62,680 nt of DNA from JAWLBY01 sp041687455 (GTDB lineage: Bacteria > Pseudomonadota > Gammaproteobacteria > Xanthomonadales > Xanthomonadaceae). The stretch lies in NCBI GenBank assembly GCA_041687455.1, contig JAWLBY010000022.1, positions 1 through 62,680 of the forward strand, in the 5' to 3' direction. The notes beneath the pieces were generated by a model that ran no database searches, was not told where the DNA came from, and was given only the letters and a program-made list of their open reading frames with translations. This document shows positions 51,093 to 58,911 of the stretch, piece after piece; position 1 is the first letter of the stretch; every line of letters starts with the position of its first letter. The translations under genes and the position numbers were made by a program.

Positions 51093-52348
51093 AACCGTAT
51101 CGCGGGCTGCTGATCCTGCTCGGCGTCGCGACGCTCGGCGCGTTCGGCTGGCACCAACTCGCCGATGATCCCGGCTACCTGTTGCTGACCTGGCGCGGCT
51201 GGAGCGTCGAGACCACGCTGGCAGTCGCGCTGGTCGGCCTCGCGCTTGTCGCGCTGCTGCTGTGGCTGCTCGGCAACGCATTGCGCGCCCCGTGGCGCTG
51301 GTGGCATCGCGGGCGCCGCCGCGCGGCACGGGCGCGCTTCGCCGATGGCCTGCTGGCGCTGCACGATGGCCGCTGGGCCCGGGCCGAAAAGCTGCTGGCA
51401 CGCGCCGCCGGTGATGCCGAGTTGCGGCTGCCGGCGCTGCTGTACGCGAGCCGCGCCGCCCGCGAACGCGGTCAGCCGACGCAGGCCGACGCCCTGCTCG
51501 AACGCGCCGGCCGCGCCGGTGGCGTGGTTGCGGCGGCGTTGCCGGAAGCCGAACGCCTGCTCGCCGACCAGCGCGCCGGCACCGCCTGCGAGCTGCTCGA
51601 CCAGCTCGACCGCGAACACACGCTGCCGCCGAAGGCGCTGGAACTGCGTGCCCGCGCACTGGCTGCGGCCGGCCGCACCGATGAAGCGGTAGCGCTGCTG
51701 CCGGCGCTGCGCCGCAGCCAGGTCCGCGACGGCGACCGCTGGCTCGAACTCGAAACCGAGCTGCTGCGGTCGCATCTCGCTGCGGCCGATACCGCCTCCG
51801 AACTCGCCGCTCGCTGGTCGGCGCTTGATCGCAGCCAGCGTCTGCGGCCGTTGCTGGTCGCAGCGTATGCCAGCCGCGCGGCGCGGCTCGGCGAAGCCGA
51901 CGCCGCCGCCGATGCGATCGAGCGGGCTCTGGCCAAACAGTGGTCCGAGCCGTTGGTACGGCTGTATGGCGAACTGCCGCATCGCGCCGCGGCGCTGAAG
52001 ACAGCAGAGCACTGGCTCGAACGGCATCCGGACGACCCCGACGTGCTGCTGTGCCTCGGCCGGCTGTGCCGGCGTGAGCAGTTGTGGGGCAAGGCCGAAG
52101 CCTATCTCGGCCGGGCGATCGCGCGCGGTGCCGGCGGCGCCGCATGGGAGGCGCTGGCCGAGGTGTTCGCCGATCAGAGCGACGACAGCCGCGCACGGCA
52201 GGCCTACGCCAACGCGCTGGCGGCGACCCGCCACGAACCGGTCCGGCCGCTGCTGCAGTTGCCGAAGCCCGGACCGGAACCGACCGACGCCGAAGAGCGC
52301 AACGCGATGGGGCTGCCGCGCCTGCCGGCCTCGAATCGATACGAGTGA
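51089..52348 (+). CDS. hemY: HemY-family TPR membrane protein
   Basis: A 419-residue HemY-N protein: two N-terminal TM helices (about 5-22 and 42-64) around DDPGYLLLTWRGWSVETTL, then an RxxxARxRFADGLLALHDGRW segment and TPR repeats to the end (LLCLGRLCRREQLWGKAEAYL). It is the non-enzymatic HemY of gammaproteobacterial hemCDXY operons, not the protoporphyrinogen oxidase. Translation is coupled to hemX and possibly to the next gene through a GTGA overlap at 52345. Confidence 0.9.
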   Translation: MKPYRGLLILLGVATLGAFGWHQLADDPGYLLLTWRGWSVETTLAVALVGLALVALLLWLLGNALRAPWRWWHRGRRRAARARFADGLLALHDGRWARAEKLLARAAGDAELRLPALLYASRAARERGQPTQADALLERAGRAGGVVAAALPEAERLLADQRAGTACELLDQLDREHTLPPKALELRARALAAAGRTDEAVALLPALRRSQVRDGDRWLELETELLRSHLAAADTASELAARWSALDRSQRLRPLLVAAYASRAARLGEADAAADAIERALAKQWSEPLVRLYGELPHRAAALKTAEHWLERHPDDPDVLLCLGRLCRREQLWGKAEAYLGRAIARGAGGAAWEALAEVFADQSDDSRARQAYANALAATRHEPVRPLLQLPKPGPEPTDAEERNAMGLPRLPASNRYE

Positions 52349-52353
52349 ATCAG

Positions 52354-52905
52354 ATGACCAAGGTTTCGCTGGGCTCCGGCGGCGTCCGCTTCGACGGCTG
52401 GATCCACATCGACGGCGACCCGCAGTGGCAGCCCGACATCTGCATGGACCTGCGGCAGCGCCTGCCGTTCGACGACGGCGCGGTCGCCTTCCTGCAGTCG
52501 GAGGATTTCATCGGCCAGTTCACGCTCGACGAAGCCGACGCGTTCTTCCGCGAATGTCATCGCGTGCTCAGGCCGGGCGGCGCGTTCCGGCTGCTGACAC
52601 CGGACCTGCGCACGCTGCTGACCATGTACGTCAACCGCGACATGCGGCTGCTGCACCTGTGGGAAACCGGCGTCGGCATTCCGTTGAAGACGCGCACGCT
52701 CGGCGAACTGGTCAACGTCGCAATGACCTTCTCCAACCAGCACTTCTTCTACGACGAGGAAACGCTGCGCGCGGTGCTGGAGCCGGTCGGTTTCGAGGTG
52801 CAGCGGGTCGAGTACCAGCAGAGTGCGTTCCCCGAGCTGCGCGGGCTCGACTGGCGTTCGCCGGACGACGCCATCAGCATGTACTTCGACTGCGTGCGCC
52901 GCTGA
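52354..52905 (+). CDS. Small SAM-dependent methyltransferase
   Basis: A 183-residue class-I methyltransferase domain: VSLGSGGVRFDGWIHIDG resembles the LGCGxxxxxGWxNxD opening, and DLRQRLPFDDGAVAFLQSEDFIGQF and ECHRVLRPGGAFRLLTPD match the later motifs. This compact type is common in polysaccharide or lipid-modification clusters. The start could instead be GTG 52345, which overlaps the hemY stop (GTGA); both are in frame. An LPLAT and a polysaccharide deacetylase follow. Confidence 0.8.
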   Translation: MTKVSLGSGGVRFDGWIHIDGDPQWQPDICMDLRQRLPFDDGAVAFLQSEDFIGQFTLDEADAFFRECHRVLRPGGAFRLLTPDLRTLLTMYVNRDMRLLHLWETGVGIPLKTRTLGELVNVAMTFSNQHFFYDEETLRAVLEPVGFEVQRVEYQQSAFPELRGLDWRSPDDAISMYFDCVRR

Positions 52906-52911
52906 TCGGTC

Positions 52912-53829
52912 GTGACTCGCCCGCGTCATCCGCATCCGTGGCGCAAGCGCGGCCGCGAAGTGGTCGAGCTGTTCCTGCTGCCGCTGTTCGCCGCGCTGCT
53001 GCCGTGGCCGCTGTCGCGGCGGCTGCTGCGGCTGCTGTCACGATTCCCGGGCTGGTACTGGCCGGAGGCGGCACCGGCGCTCGCGCATGCGGCGCAGGCC
53101 GGCTTCGCGCCGGACCCGGAAGCGTTCGCACGACGGCTGCGCTGGCGCCTGCTGATCGAACACATGGACGGCTTCCTGGTGCCGCTGCGCCGCCGACGGC
53201 GCTACATCGCCCGCTATGTCCGGGTCGACGGCGATCCGCTGCCGGAGCGCGGTCCGGTGCTGTTCGTCGGCACCCACTACGGCTGCGGCTACTGGCTGCC
53301 GCCGACACTGCGCGAGCGCGGCCTGCCGCTGAACATCGTCGCACCGCAGCTTGGCCCGCTGCTGATCCATTCGTCGCTGCTGGAAAACCTGTATGTCCGG
53401 ATGCGTCACTGGCTGCTGGCGCGGGCCGCGGGCCGACCGATGATCTACCGCGGCAACGCAGCGCAGGCGATCGGCGAACTGCTGCAGAATGGCGAGGCGA
53501 CCTTCGGCCTGTGCGACATGCCGACCCGGCGTCCCGATGCGATCGAGGTCGAGCTGGCCGGCATGCCGACCCGACTGGCGCAGAACATGTTCGAGCTGGC
53601 AGCGCGCGCCGGCGCGCCGGTCTATCTGTTCTCATCCGACACCGAGCTCGAGACCGGACTGCGTCGGATCCGGTTCACCCGCCTGCCCGACGTTTCGCCG
53701 GAACGGCAGGTACGGCAGTTCGCGGCGATGCTCGATCGGCTGATCCACGCCGACCCGACCGGCTGGCGGTTCTGGTCGATCGCGCCGTCGTTCTTCCGCC
53801 TGCCCGGCGCCGACTCCACTCCGCACTGA
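52912..53829 (+). CDS. LpxL-like acyltransferase family protein with altered HX4D motif
   Basis: A 305-residue lysophospholipid acyltransferase-like protein. An N-terminal hydrophobic region (18-44) precedes GPVLFVGTHYGCGYW; H122 is present, but the HX4D/E acid is a tyrosine (Y127). GRPMIYRGNAAQAIGELLQNGEATFGLCDMP resembles the second half of the LPLAT fold. It might act on lipid A, an ornithine lipid or a pigment, or be inactive. The start is GTG 52912, 6 bp after the methyltransferase stop. It may form an operon with its neighbours. Confidence 0.72.
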   Translation: MTRPRHPHPWRKRGREVVELFLLPLFAALLPWPLSRRLLRLLSRFPGWYWPEAAPALAHAAQAGFAPDPEAFARRLRWRLLIEHMDGFLVPLRRRRRYIARYVRVDGDPLPERGPVLFVGTHYGCGYWLPPTLRERGLPLNIVAPQLGPLLIHSSLLENLYVRMRHWLLARAAGRPMIYRGNAAQAIGELLQNGEATFGLCDMPTRRPDAIEVELAGMPTRLAQNMFELAARAGAPVYLFSSDTELETGLRRIRFTRLPDVSPERQVRQFAAMLDRLIHADPTGWRFWSIAPSFFRLPGADSTPH

Positions 53830-53833
53830 AACG

Positions 53834-54628
53834 ATGGGCAAGCTGATCCTGACCTACCACCCGGCCCGGCTCGACGCCAACAGCCGCGCCGGCGCCGACC
53901 TGATCGCGCTGCGCGCCGATCTCGACTGGCTCGCCGCACACTCGGTTCCGCTGCGGCCGCTCGACCGCCTGCTCGACCCGGCCTGCGAGCGCGGCGTCGC
54001 GATCACGTTCGATGACGGCAGCCGGATCGATGCCGAGCCGATCGACCACCCGCGGCTCGGTCGGCAGCCGTCGGCGCTGTCGATCCTGGCCGAGTTCGCC
54101 GCGCGTTTCGACACGCTGCAGGTCGCGAGTTTCGTGATCGCATCGCCGCAGGCCCGGGCCGACCTGTCGGCCGGCCTGCTCGAGCAATTCGGGCCCGAAC
54201 TGATGCACGACCGCTGGTGGCCCGCGGCCGCAGCGAGCGGCCTGCTGACGCTCGAGAACCATTCGTGGGACCACAACCACCCGCTGGTCGCGCACAGCCG
54301 CCAGCGCGACAACGCGCGCGGCGGCTTCGGCAACATCGACACCGAGTTCGAGGCCGACGGCGAAATCGCCGCGGCCAGCGACTACATCGAAGCCGCGGTC
54401 GGCCGCCGGCCGCGCTACTTTGCCTATCCGTACGGCGAATCGAGCGCGTTCCTGCGCGACGACTACCTGCCGCGGCGCGGCGCCTCGCTCGGCCTGCAGG
54501 CGGCGTTCTCGACCGAGCCGCGCGCGCTGCGCAGCGACGACAGCCGCTGGCACCTGCCGCGCTTCGTGTCAGGCCGGGATTGGGTCGACGACGACGGCCT
54601 GCGGCAGTTGATCGGGCGCTGGCTGTAG
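53834..54628 (+). CDS. Polysaccharide deacetylase family protein
   Basis: A 264-residue NodB-type carbohydrate esterase: LTYHPARLD at the N-terminus, TFDDG (D60-D61) and ENHSWDHNH with the metal-binding H143/H147. FAYPYGESSAFLRD is motif 3. It has no obvious signal peptide, so it may act in the cytoplasm or on a membrane intermediate. It begins 4 bp after the LPLAT stop, which suggests joint work on a surface glycan or glycolipid. Confidence 0.88.
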   Translation: MGKLILTYHPARLDANSRAGADLIALRADLDWLAAHSVPLRPLDRLLDPACERGVAITFDDGSRIDAEPIDHPRLGRQPSALSILAEFAARFDTLQVASFVIASPQARADLSAGLLEQFGPELMHDRWWPAAAASGLLTLENHSWDHNHPLVAHSRQRDNARGGFGNIDTEFEADGEIAAASDYIEAAVGRRPRYFAYPYGESSAFLRDDYLPRRGASLGLQAAFSTEPRALRSDDSRWHLPRFVSGRDWVDDDGLRQLIGRWL

Positions 54629-54656
54629 CGATCCGTGCCGGGAAGCGGCTGTGGCG

Positions 54657-54674
54657 GCGGACGCTTCTGTCCGC
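54657..54674. terminator. Small hairpin between convergent genes
   Basis: A GCGGAC/GTCCGC stem with loop GCTTCT lies between the deacetylase and thiolase stops. It lacks a T-run and could be a weak bidirectional terminator. Confidence 0.3.
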
Positions 54675-54683
54675 GCGCCGGGG

Positions 54684-55970
54684 TCAGCGCTCGAGGATCG
54701 CCGCCACGCCCATGCCGCCGGCGGTGCAGATCGAGATCAGCGCTCGTCCGCTGCCCTTCTCGGCCAGCAGCTTGGCCGCCGTCGCGACGATCCGCGCGCC
54801 GGTCGCAGCGAACGGATGACCGAGCGCCAGCGACGAGCCGACCACGTTGAGCCGGTCGCGATCGATGCTGCCGAGCGGCGCGTCGAGGCCAAGCCGCTCG
54901 CGGCAGAACTCCGGCGATTCCCAGGCCTTCAGCGTGCACAGCACCTGCGCCGCGAAGGCTTCGTGGATCTCGTAGAAATCGAAATCCTGCAATCCCAGAC
55001 CGTTGCGCTGCAGCAGTTTCGCGACTGCCCAGGCCGGCGCCATCAGCAGCCCTTCGCCATGCACGAAATCGACCGCCGCGACCTGTGAATCGACCAGATA
55101 GGCCAGCACGTCGAGGCCGCGTTCGGCGGCCCATTGTTCGGAGCCGAGCAGCGCCGCCGAGGCGCCGTCGGTCAGTGGCGTCGAGTTGCCGGCGGTCAGC
55201 GTCCCCTGGCCGGACACCTTGTCGAACGCGGGCTTCAACGCGGCGAGCTTGTCGACCGAGGTATCCGGCCGCAGGTTGTTGTCACGCTCGACGCCGCGGA
55301 ACGGAACCACCAGCCCCTGGAAGAAGCCGCGCTCGTAGGCGGCGGCGGCCTTGTGGTGCGATTCGAAGGCGAGCTGGTCCTGGTCGGCGCGGGCAATCTG
55401 CCATTCCTTCGCCATCAGCTCGCAATGCTCGCCCATGCTCTTGCCGGTGCGCGGCTCGGCGACGCCCGGGAACTCCGGCACGATCTCGCCGAACGAGAAG
55501 CCCTTGAACGCCTTCAGTCGCTGGCTGCCGCTGCGGGCCATGTTGGCGTCGAGCAGTCGCCGCCGCAGCCGCTTGCCGACCACGATCGGCACGTCCGACG
55601 TGGTGTCCGAACCGCCGCCGATGCCGGCTTCGATCTGGCCGAGTGCGATCTTGTTGGCGATCGAGATGACCGTGTCGAGGCTGGTGCCACAGGCGCGCTG
55701 CATCGTGATCCCGGGCGTTTCCGGCGCCAGCCCGGACGACAGCGTGGCCTCGCGGCCGATGTTCCAGTCCGACGAATGCTTCAGCACTGCGCCGAGCGCC
55801 ACCTCGCCGAGCTGAGCGCCGTGCAGTCCGTAGCGCTCGACCAGCGCACCGAGCGTGCGGATCGACATGCCGAGGTTGCCGACGTCGGCGTAGGCGGTGT
55901 TGTTGCGGCAGAACGGGATGCGCACGCCGCCGAGAACGGCGACCGGGCGCGTCGGGCGTGGTGGCTTCAT
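54684..55970 (-). CDS. Acetyl-CoA C-acyltransferase (thiolase)
   Basis: A 428-residue thiolase. The acyl-cysteine is in QRACGTSLD, and the second-site motifs are EIHEAFAAQ, GHPFAATGAR and CTAGGMG. The length and the VAVLGGVRIPFCRNNTAYAD start match the FadI/acetyl-CoA acetyltransferase group. It should cleave 3-ketoacyl-CoA in beta-oxidation or run the reverse. A longer frame extends to 57011 through the opposite part of the neighbour, but ATG 55970 is where thiolase homology starts. Confidence 0.92.
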   Translation of the reverse strand: MKPPRPTRPVAVLGGVRIPFCRNNTAYADVGNLGMSIRTLGALVERYGLHGAQLGEVALGAVLKHSSDWNIGREATLSSGLAPETPGITMQRACGTSLDTVISIANKIALGQIEAGIGGGSDTTSDVPIVVGKRLRRRLLDANMARSGSQRLKAFKGFSFGEIVPEFPGVAEPRTGKSMGEHCELMAKEWQIARADQDQLAFESHHKAAAAYERGFFQGLVVPFRGVERDNNLRPDTSVDKLAALKPAFDKVSGQGTLTAGNSTPLTDGASAALLGSEQWAAERGLDVLAYLVDSQVAAVDFVHGEGLLMAPAWAVAKLLQRNGLGLQDFDFYEIHEAFAAQVLCTLKAWESPEFCRERLGLDAPLGSIDRDRLNVVGSSLALGHPFAATGARIVATAAKLLAEKGSGRALISICTAGGMGVAAILER

Positions 55971-56044
55971 CGACTGGGCTCGGCGAGCACGGGGGAGCGC
56001 CCGATCATAGCGCAGCCGTGCCGGCCGTTGCGGTGCAATCGTGC

Positions 56045-57292
56045 TCAGCGCGGCGCGAAATAGTCGCCGGGTGTGCGCATCACGAAGTCGGCCGGCCGCG
56101 GGCGCTTGCGGTTCCAGCAACTCAGGTAGAGGTCCGATGTCGCGAGGTCCTGCATCGGATACGGCAGCAGCTCCGGCGTGTATTCGATCAGATCCTGAGT
56201 TCGCAGCGCGACCCGCCAGGGCTCGAATTCCAGCGCGCGCAGCTCGCGCTCGAACTGGCCCACCGTGATCGGATTGAGCTCCTTGAACCAGCGCCACGAG
56301 TCGGCCTGGCTCGGCACGGTGCCGGCGCGGTCGACCCGGCGGGGCTCGGTCGAATGCACCAGCGCATGCAGTTCGGCTTCGCTGTGCTTCAGGTGCAGGA
56401 ACGGCTCGTCGCTGAACTCGCCGAGGTGGTGGCCGGCGGTCGAGTAGTACAGCCCGGGCACGATGAACAGCAGGCCGCCGTCGCGCAGCACCCGCTTCAT
56501 CTCGCGCAGGCTCTGCAGATAGCCGCCAGCGATGTGCTCGACCGCGCCCCACGAGATCACCACGTCGAAACTGTCGTCGGGAAACGGCAGATGATTGCCG
56601 TCGGCCGCCATGAAGCGCAGCCTGTCCGGCACTGCATCGGCCGGCAGGCCGTGTTCGGCGAGTATCTGCGGCAGGTTCTCGTAGGCACGGAACGGATCGA
56701 TGCCGATCATCAGCTCCGGCTCGCAGTGCAGCGCGACGCCGAGGTCGGTGATGCCGTCGCCGCAGCCGACATCGAGCACTCGCCCCTGCAGCAGCGCCGA
56801 GTTGGCCAGCAGACCGTCGATGATCGTGCGCGCGGCATGATCGAAATGGGCATGGAACCAGTTGTCGCGGCCCTTCGACCAGCTCAGTCCGGATACCGGC
56901 GCCGTATCCCCGAGCGCCTCGATCGCCGGCGCCGGACCGGCGAGTGCGGCGGGCGGATCGCGCCAGACGCCGACTTCGGCGAGTGCGACATTCCGCTCGA
57001 ACTGCATGCATGCCTGGCCGCGTTGCTTGCGCCAGATCGACGCATGCACGTTCGTGACGCCGGCCAGCAGGGCGGTGTCGACCGCGGCGGCCACTGCGTA
57101 GCGTCCGCGCGGCAGCCAGATCGCGTCGAGGTGATGCCGTAGCCGCCAGCGGTGCAGCGGCTGGCCGGCCGCATCGAGCAGGGTCAGCTCGACATCCGGC
57201 TCGACGACGACCGCGGCGTCGATCTGCAGCTCGACGCCCAGGATGGTCCGACCCAGCGAGTCGATCGGAAACCGCCGAAACACGATATTCAA
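56045..57292 (-). CDS. Methyltransferase with N-terminal Wzt-like beta domain
   Basis: A 415-residue protein. Residues about 10-115 look like a beta-sandwich of the Wzt C-terminal type (SLGRTILGVELQ, LPRGRYAVAAAVD). Residues about 140-340 are a class-I methyltransferase: VLDVGCGDG (172-180), GIDPF, ADGNHLPFPDDSFDVVISWGAVEHI, MKRVLRDGGLLFIVPG. It may cap or methylate a surface glycan. The start appears to be TTG 57292, with GGAG 7 bp upstream; GTG 57283 is the alternative. Confidence 0.8.
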   Translation of the reverse strand: MNIVFRRFPIDSLGRTILGVELQIDAAVVVEPDVELTLLDAAGQPLHRWRLRHHLDAIWLPRGRYAVAAAVDTALLAGVTNVHASIWRKQRGQACMQFERNVALAEVGVWRDPPAALAGPAPAIEALGDTAPVSGLSWSKGRDNWFHAHFDHAARTIIDGLLANSALLQGRVLDVGCGDGITDLGVALHCEPELMIGIDPFRAYENLPQILAEHGLPADAVPDRLRFMAADGNHLPFPDDSFDVVISWGAVEHIAGGYLQSLREMKRVLRDGGLLFIVPGLYYSTAGHHLGEFSDEPFLHLKHSEAELHALVHSTEPRRVDRAGTVPSQADSWRWFKELNPITVGQFERELRALEFEPWRVALRTQDLIEYTPELLPYPMQDLATSDLYLSCWNRKRPRPADFVMRTPGDYFAPR

Positions 57293-57418
57293 TTTACACT
57301 CCGCATGGGGCCGGCATTGTCGCCGGGAGATTCAACGGTGGCGCCACCGCGCCGTCAATCAGGGGCGTCTGCGATCGCCGATCCGCGGCGCGCCTCGCAA
57401 ACGACCAAACGAACAGGC

Positions 57419-58297
57419 ATGAACGATACCCCGATCGACGCCGGCATCACCGGCATGGGCGTGCTCGCGCTCGAAGTGTGCGCCGAACAGAGCGGCGGCC
57501 GGCTCGCGCTGGAGCGCGACGAGGCCGAAGCGCTCGGCGGCGAGCTGGCGCTCGACCTGCGTCGGCTGTTGCCGGGCGTCGAAGTGCTCGATGGCGCGTT
57601 CGCCGGCGCCCACTTCGATCCATCGGAGCTGCTGCGCCCGGGCTGGCCGGTGCATGCCGCGCTGGCCGAACTGGTCGAACGCGCGCCGGGCCGCGAGCGT
57701 GGCCGGGTGTTTGCATTCGGCGCCCACGACGGCCGGATGCCGACACCGCTGCTGCAGCCCGATCCGCAATTGGCCGGCGGCCTGCTGCGCCTGCTGCCAT
57801 TCGTGCTGGTCGGCGATGCCGATCCGGTGGCGACGATCGGACAGGCGATGGAAGAACGCCTGCTCGATACCGGCATGGCCGCCGCCGGCCTGGCGCTGCA
57901 GGCGCAATCGCGATTCGGGCTGCTGCTCGAACACGCCCGGTTCATGAGCCTGCACGACCTGTGCGCGCTCACCGCGATGCAGTACCAGCATGCTGGTCTC
58001 GAGCCGGTCTGGCAATTGATCGAGGCAGCGCTGCTGGCGCCCGACAGCGAGGAATGGCTGCGTGCCGACGACGAACCGCTGGCAATGTTCCATCATGGAC
58101 AGGTGCGGATCGGTGACCCGGACTTCGGGCACTGGCGCATGTCGTCCGGCCTCGATGACGAGCTCGGCTGGCAACAGCATCTGCGCCGGGTGCGGCAGCT
58201 CGCCGCGATCGTCGGCGCCCATGGCGTCGCGGTGGAACGGGTTCCGCTACGCACCGGTGAGGATGCCGAACAGGCATTGCGGCGACCGTTGCAGTAG
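57419..58297 (+). CDS. Protein of unknown function
   Basis: I do not recognise this 292-residue protein. It appears soluble and acidic, with no signal peptide, TM helix or known catalytic motif. ITGMGVLALEVCAEQSGGRLALERDEAEALGGELALDLRRLLPG and the RFGLLLEHARFMSLHDLCALTAMQYQHAGLEPVW helices are the most conserved-looking parts, in pieces. The middle is hydrophobic (LLRLLPFVLVGDADPVATIGQAM). ATG 57419 was chosen because upstream residues are low in complexity. Codon use matches its neighbours, which supports a real gene. Confidence 0.7.
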   Translation: MNDTPIDAGITGMGVLALEVCAEQSGGRLALERDEAEALGGELALDLRRLLPGVEVLDGAFAGAHFDPSELLRPGWPVHAALAELVERAPGRERGRVFAFGAHDGRMPTPLLQPDPQLAGGLLRLLPFVLVGDADPVATIGQAMEERLLDTGMAAAGLALQAQSRFGLLLEHARFMSLHDLCALTAMQYQHAGLEPVWQLIEAALLAPDSEEWLRADDEPLAMFHHGQVRIGDPDFGHWRMSSGLDDELGWQQHLRRVRQLAAIVGAHGVAVERVPLRTGEDAEQALRRPLQ

Positions 58298-58306
58298 CGG
58301 CACCTG

Positions 58307-58795
58307 TCAATCGCGACGCACCACTTCGGCAACCCAGCGCAGCGGCTGCTCGAGCATCCGGTAGCCGGCGTCGTGCATGCCGAGCGCGGCGTATGTCGCC
58401 TGCGCGGCCTGGTTCTCGTGCTCGACGTACAGTCGCAGCCCGCAGACCGCCGGTGTCTGTTCGGCACGGTGCAGCACGTGGCGGTACAACGCACCGAATA
58501 CTCCGGATCGTCGCGCGTCCGGCGCTACATACACCGACTGGATCCACCACCAGTCGCCGGCCCGCCAGTCGCTCCACTCGTAGGTCAGCATCAGCGTGCC
58601 GACCACCGCGCCGGCCCGCTCGGCGACCAGGTAGCATCCGCGCGCCGGCTGCGCCAGCACCGTCTCGACGCCGCGCCGGACGACCGTCGGGTCGAGCCGC
58701 TTGTGCTCAGTCTCCCACGCCATCGCCTCGGCGAAGCTGACCAGCAGGTCGAGGTCGTCGCGGGTCGCCTCGCGAATCTGCAGTCCGTTGCCCAT
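58307..58795 (-). CDS. GNAT-family acetyltransferase
   Basis: A 162-residue GNAT: IREATRDDLDLLVSFAEAM at the start, VGTLMLTYEWSDWRAGDWWWIQSVYVAPDARRSGVFGALY (acetyl-CoA R/Q-x-x-G-x-G/A region) in the middle, and LYVEHENQAAQATYAALGM near the end. The start was set at ATG 58795 because GGAGG sits 5 bp before it; the upstream ATG 58810 would put this site inside the gene. The substrate is unknown. Confidence 0.88.
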   Translation of the reverse strand: MGNGLQIREATRDDLDLLVSFAEAMAWETEHKRLDPTVVRRGVETVLAQPARGCYLVAERAGAVVGTLMLTYEWSDWRAGDWWWIQSVYVAPDARRSGVFGALYRHVLHRAEQTPAVCGLRLYVEHENQAAQATYAALGMHDAGYRMLEQPLRWVAEVVRRD

Positions 58796-58911
58796 CGCCA
58801 CCTCCGTCATGATCCGGCCGCCATTGTCGGCTATTCGGCGTCGACTGCCGCAGTCGTTTAGCATGCGCGGTCGACCGCCAGCCGGCGGCCACCCTGTTCC
58901 GGAGGATGCCG

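Noticed and set aside
49734..52196. 820-residue minus-strand frame
   Set aside because: Antisense to hemX and hemY; Arg-rich with no motif.
54684..57011. 775-residue extended thiolase frame
   Set aside because: The first ~347 residues are an out-of-frame reading of the methyltransferase gene; thiolase homology starts at ATG 55970.
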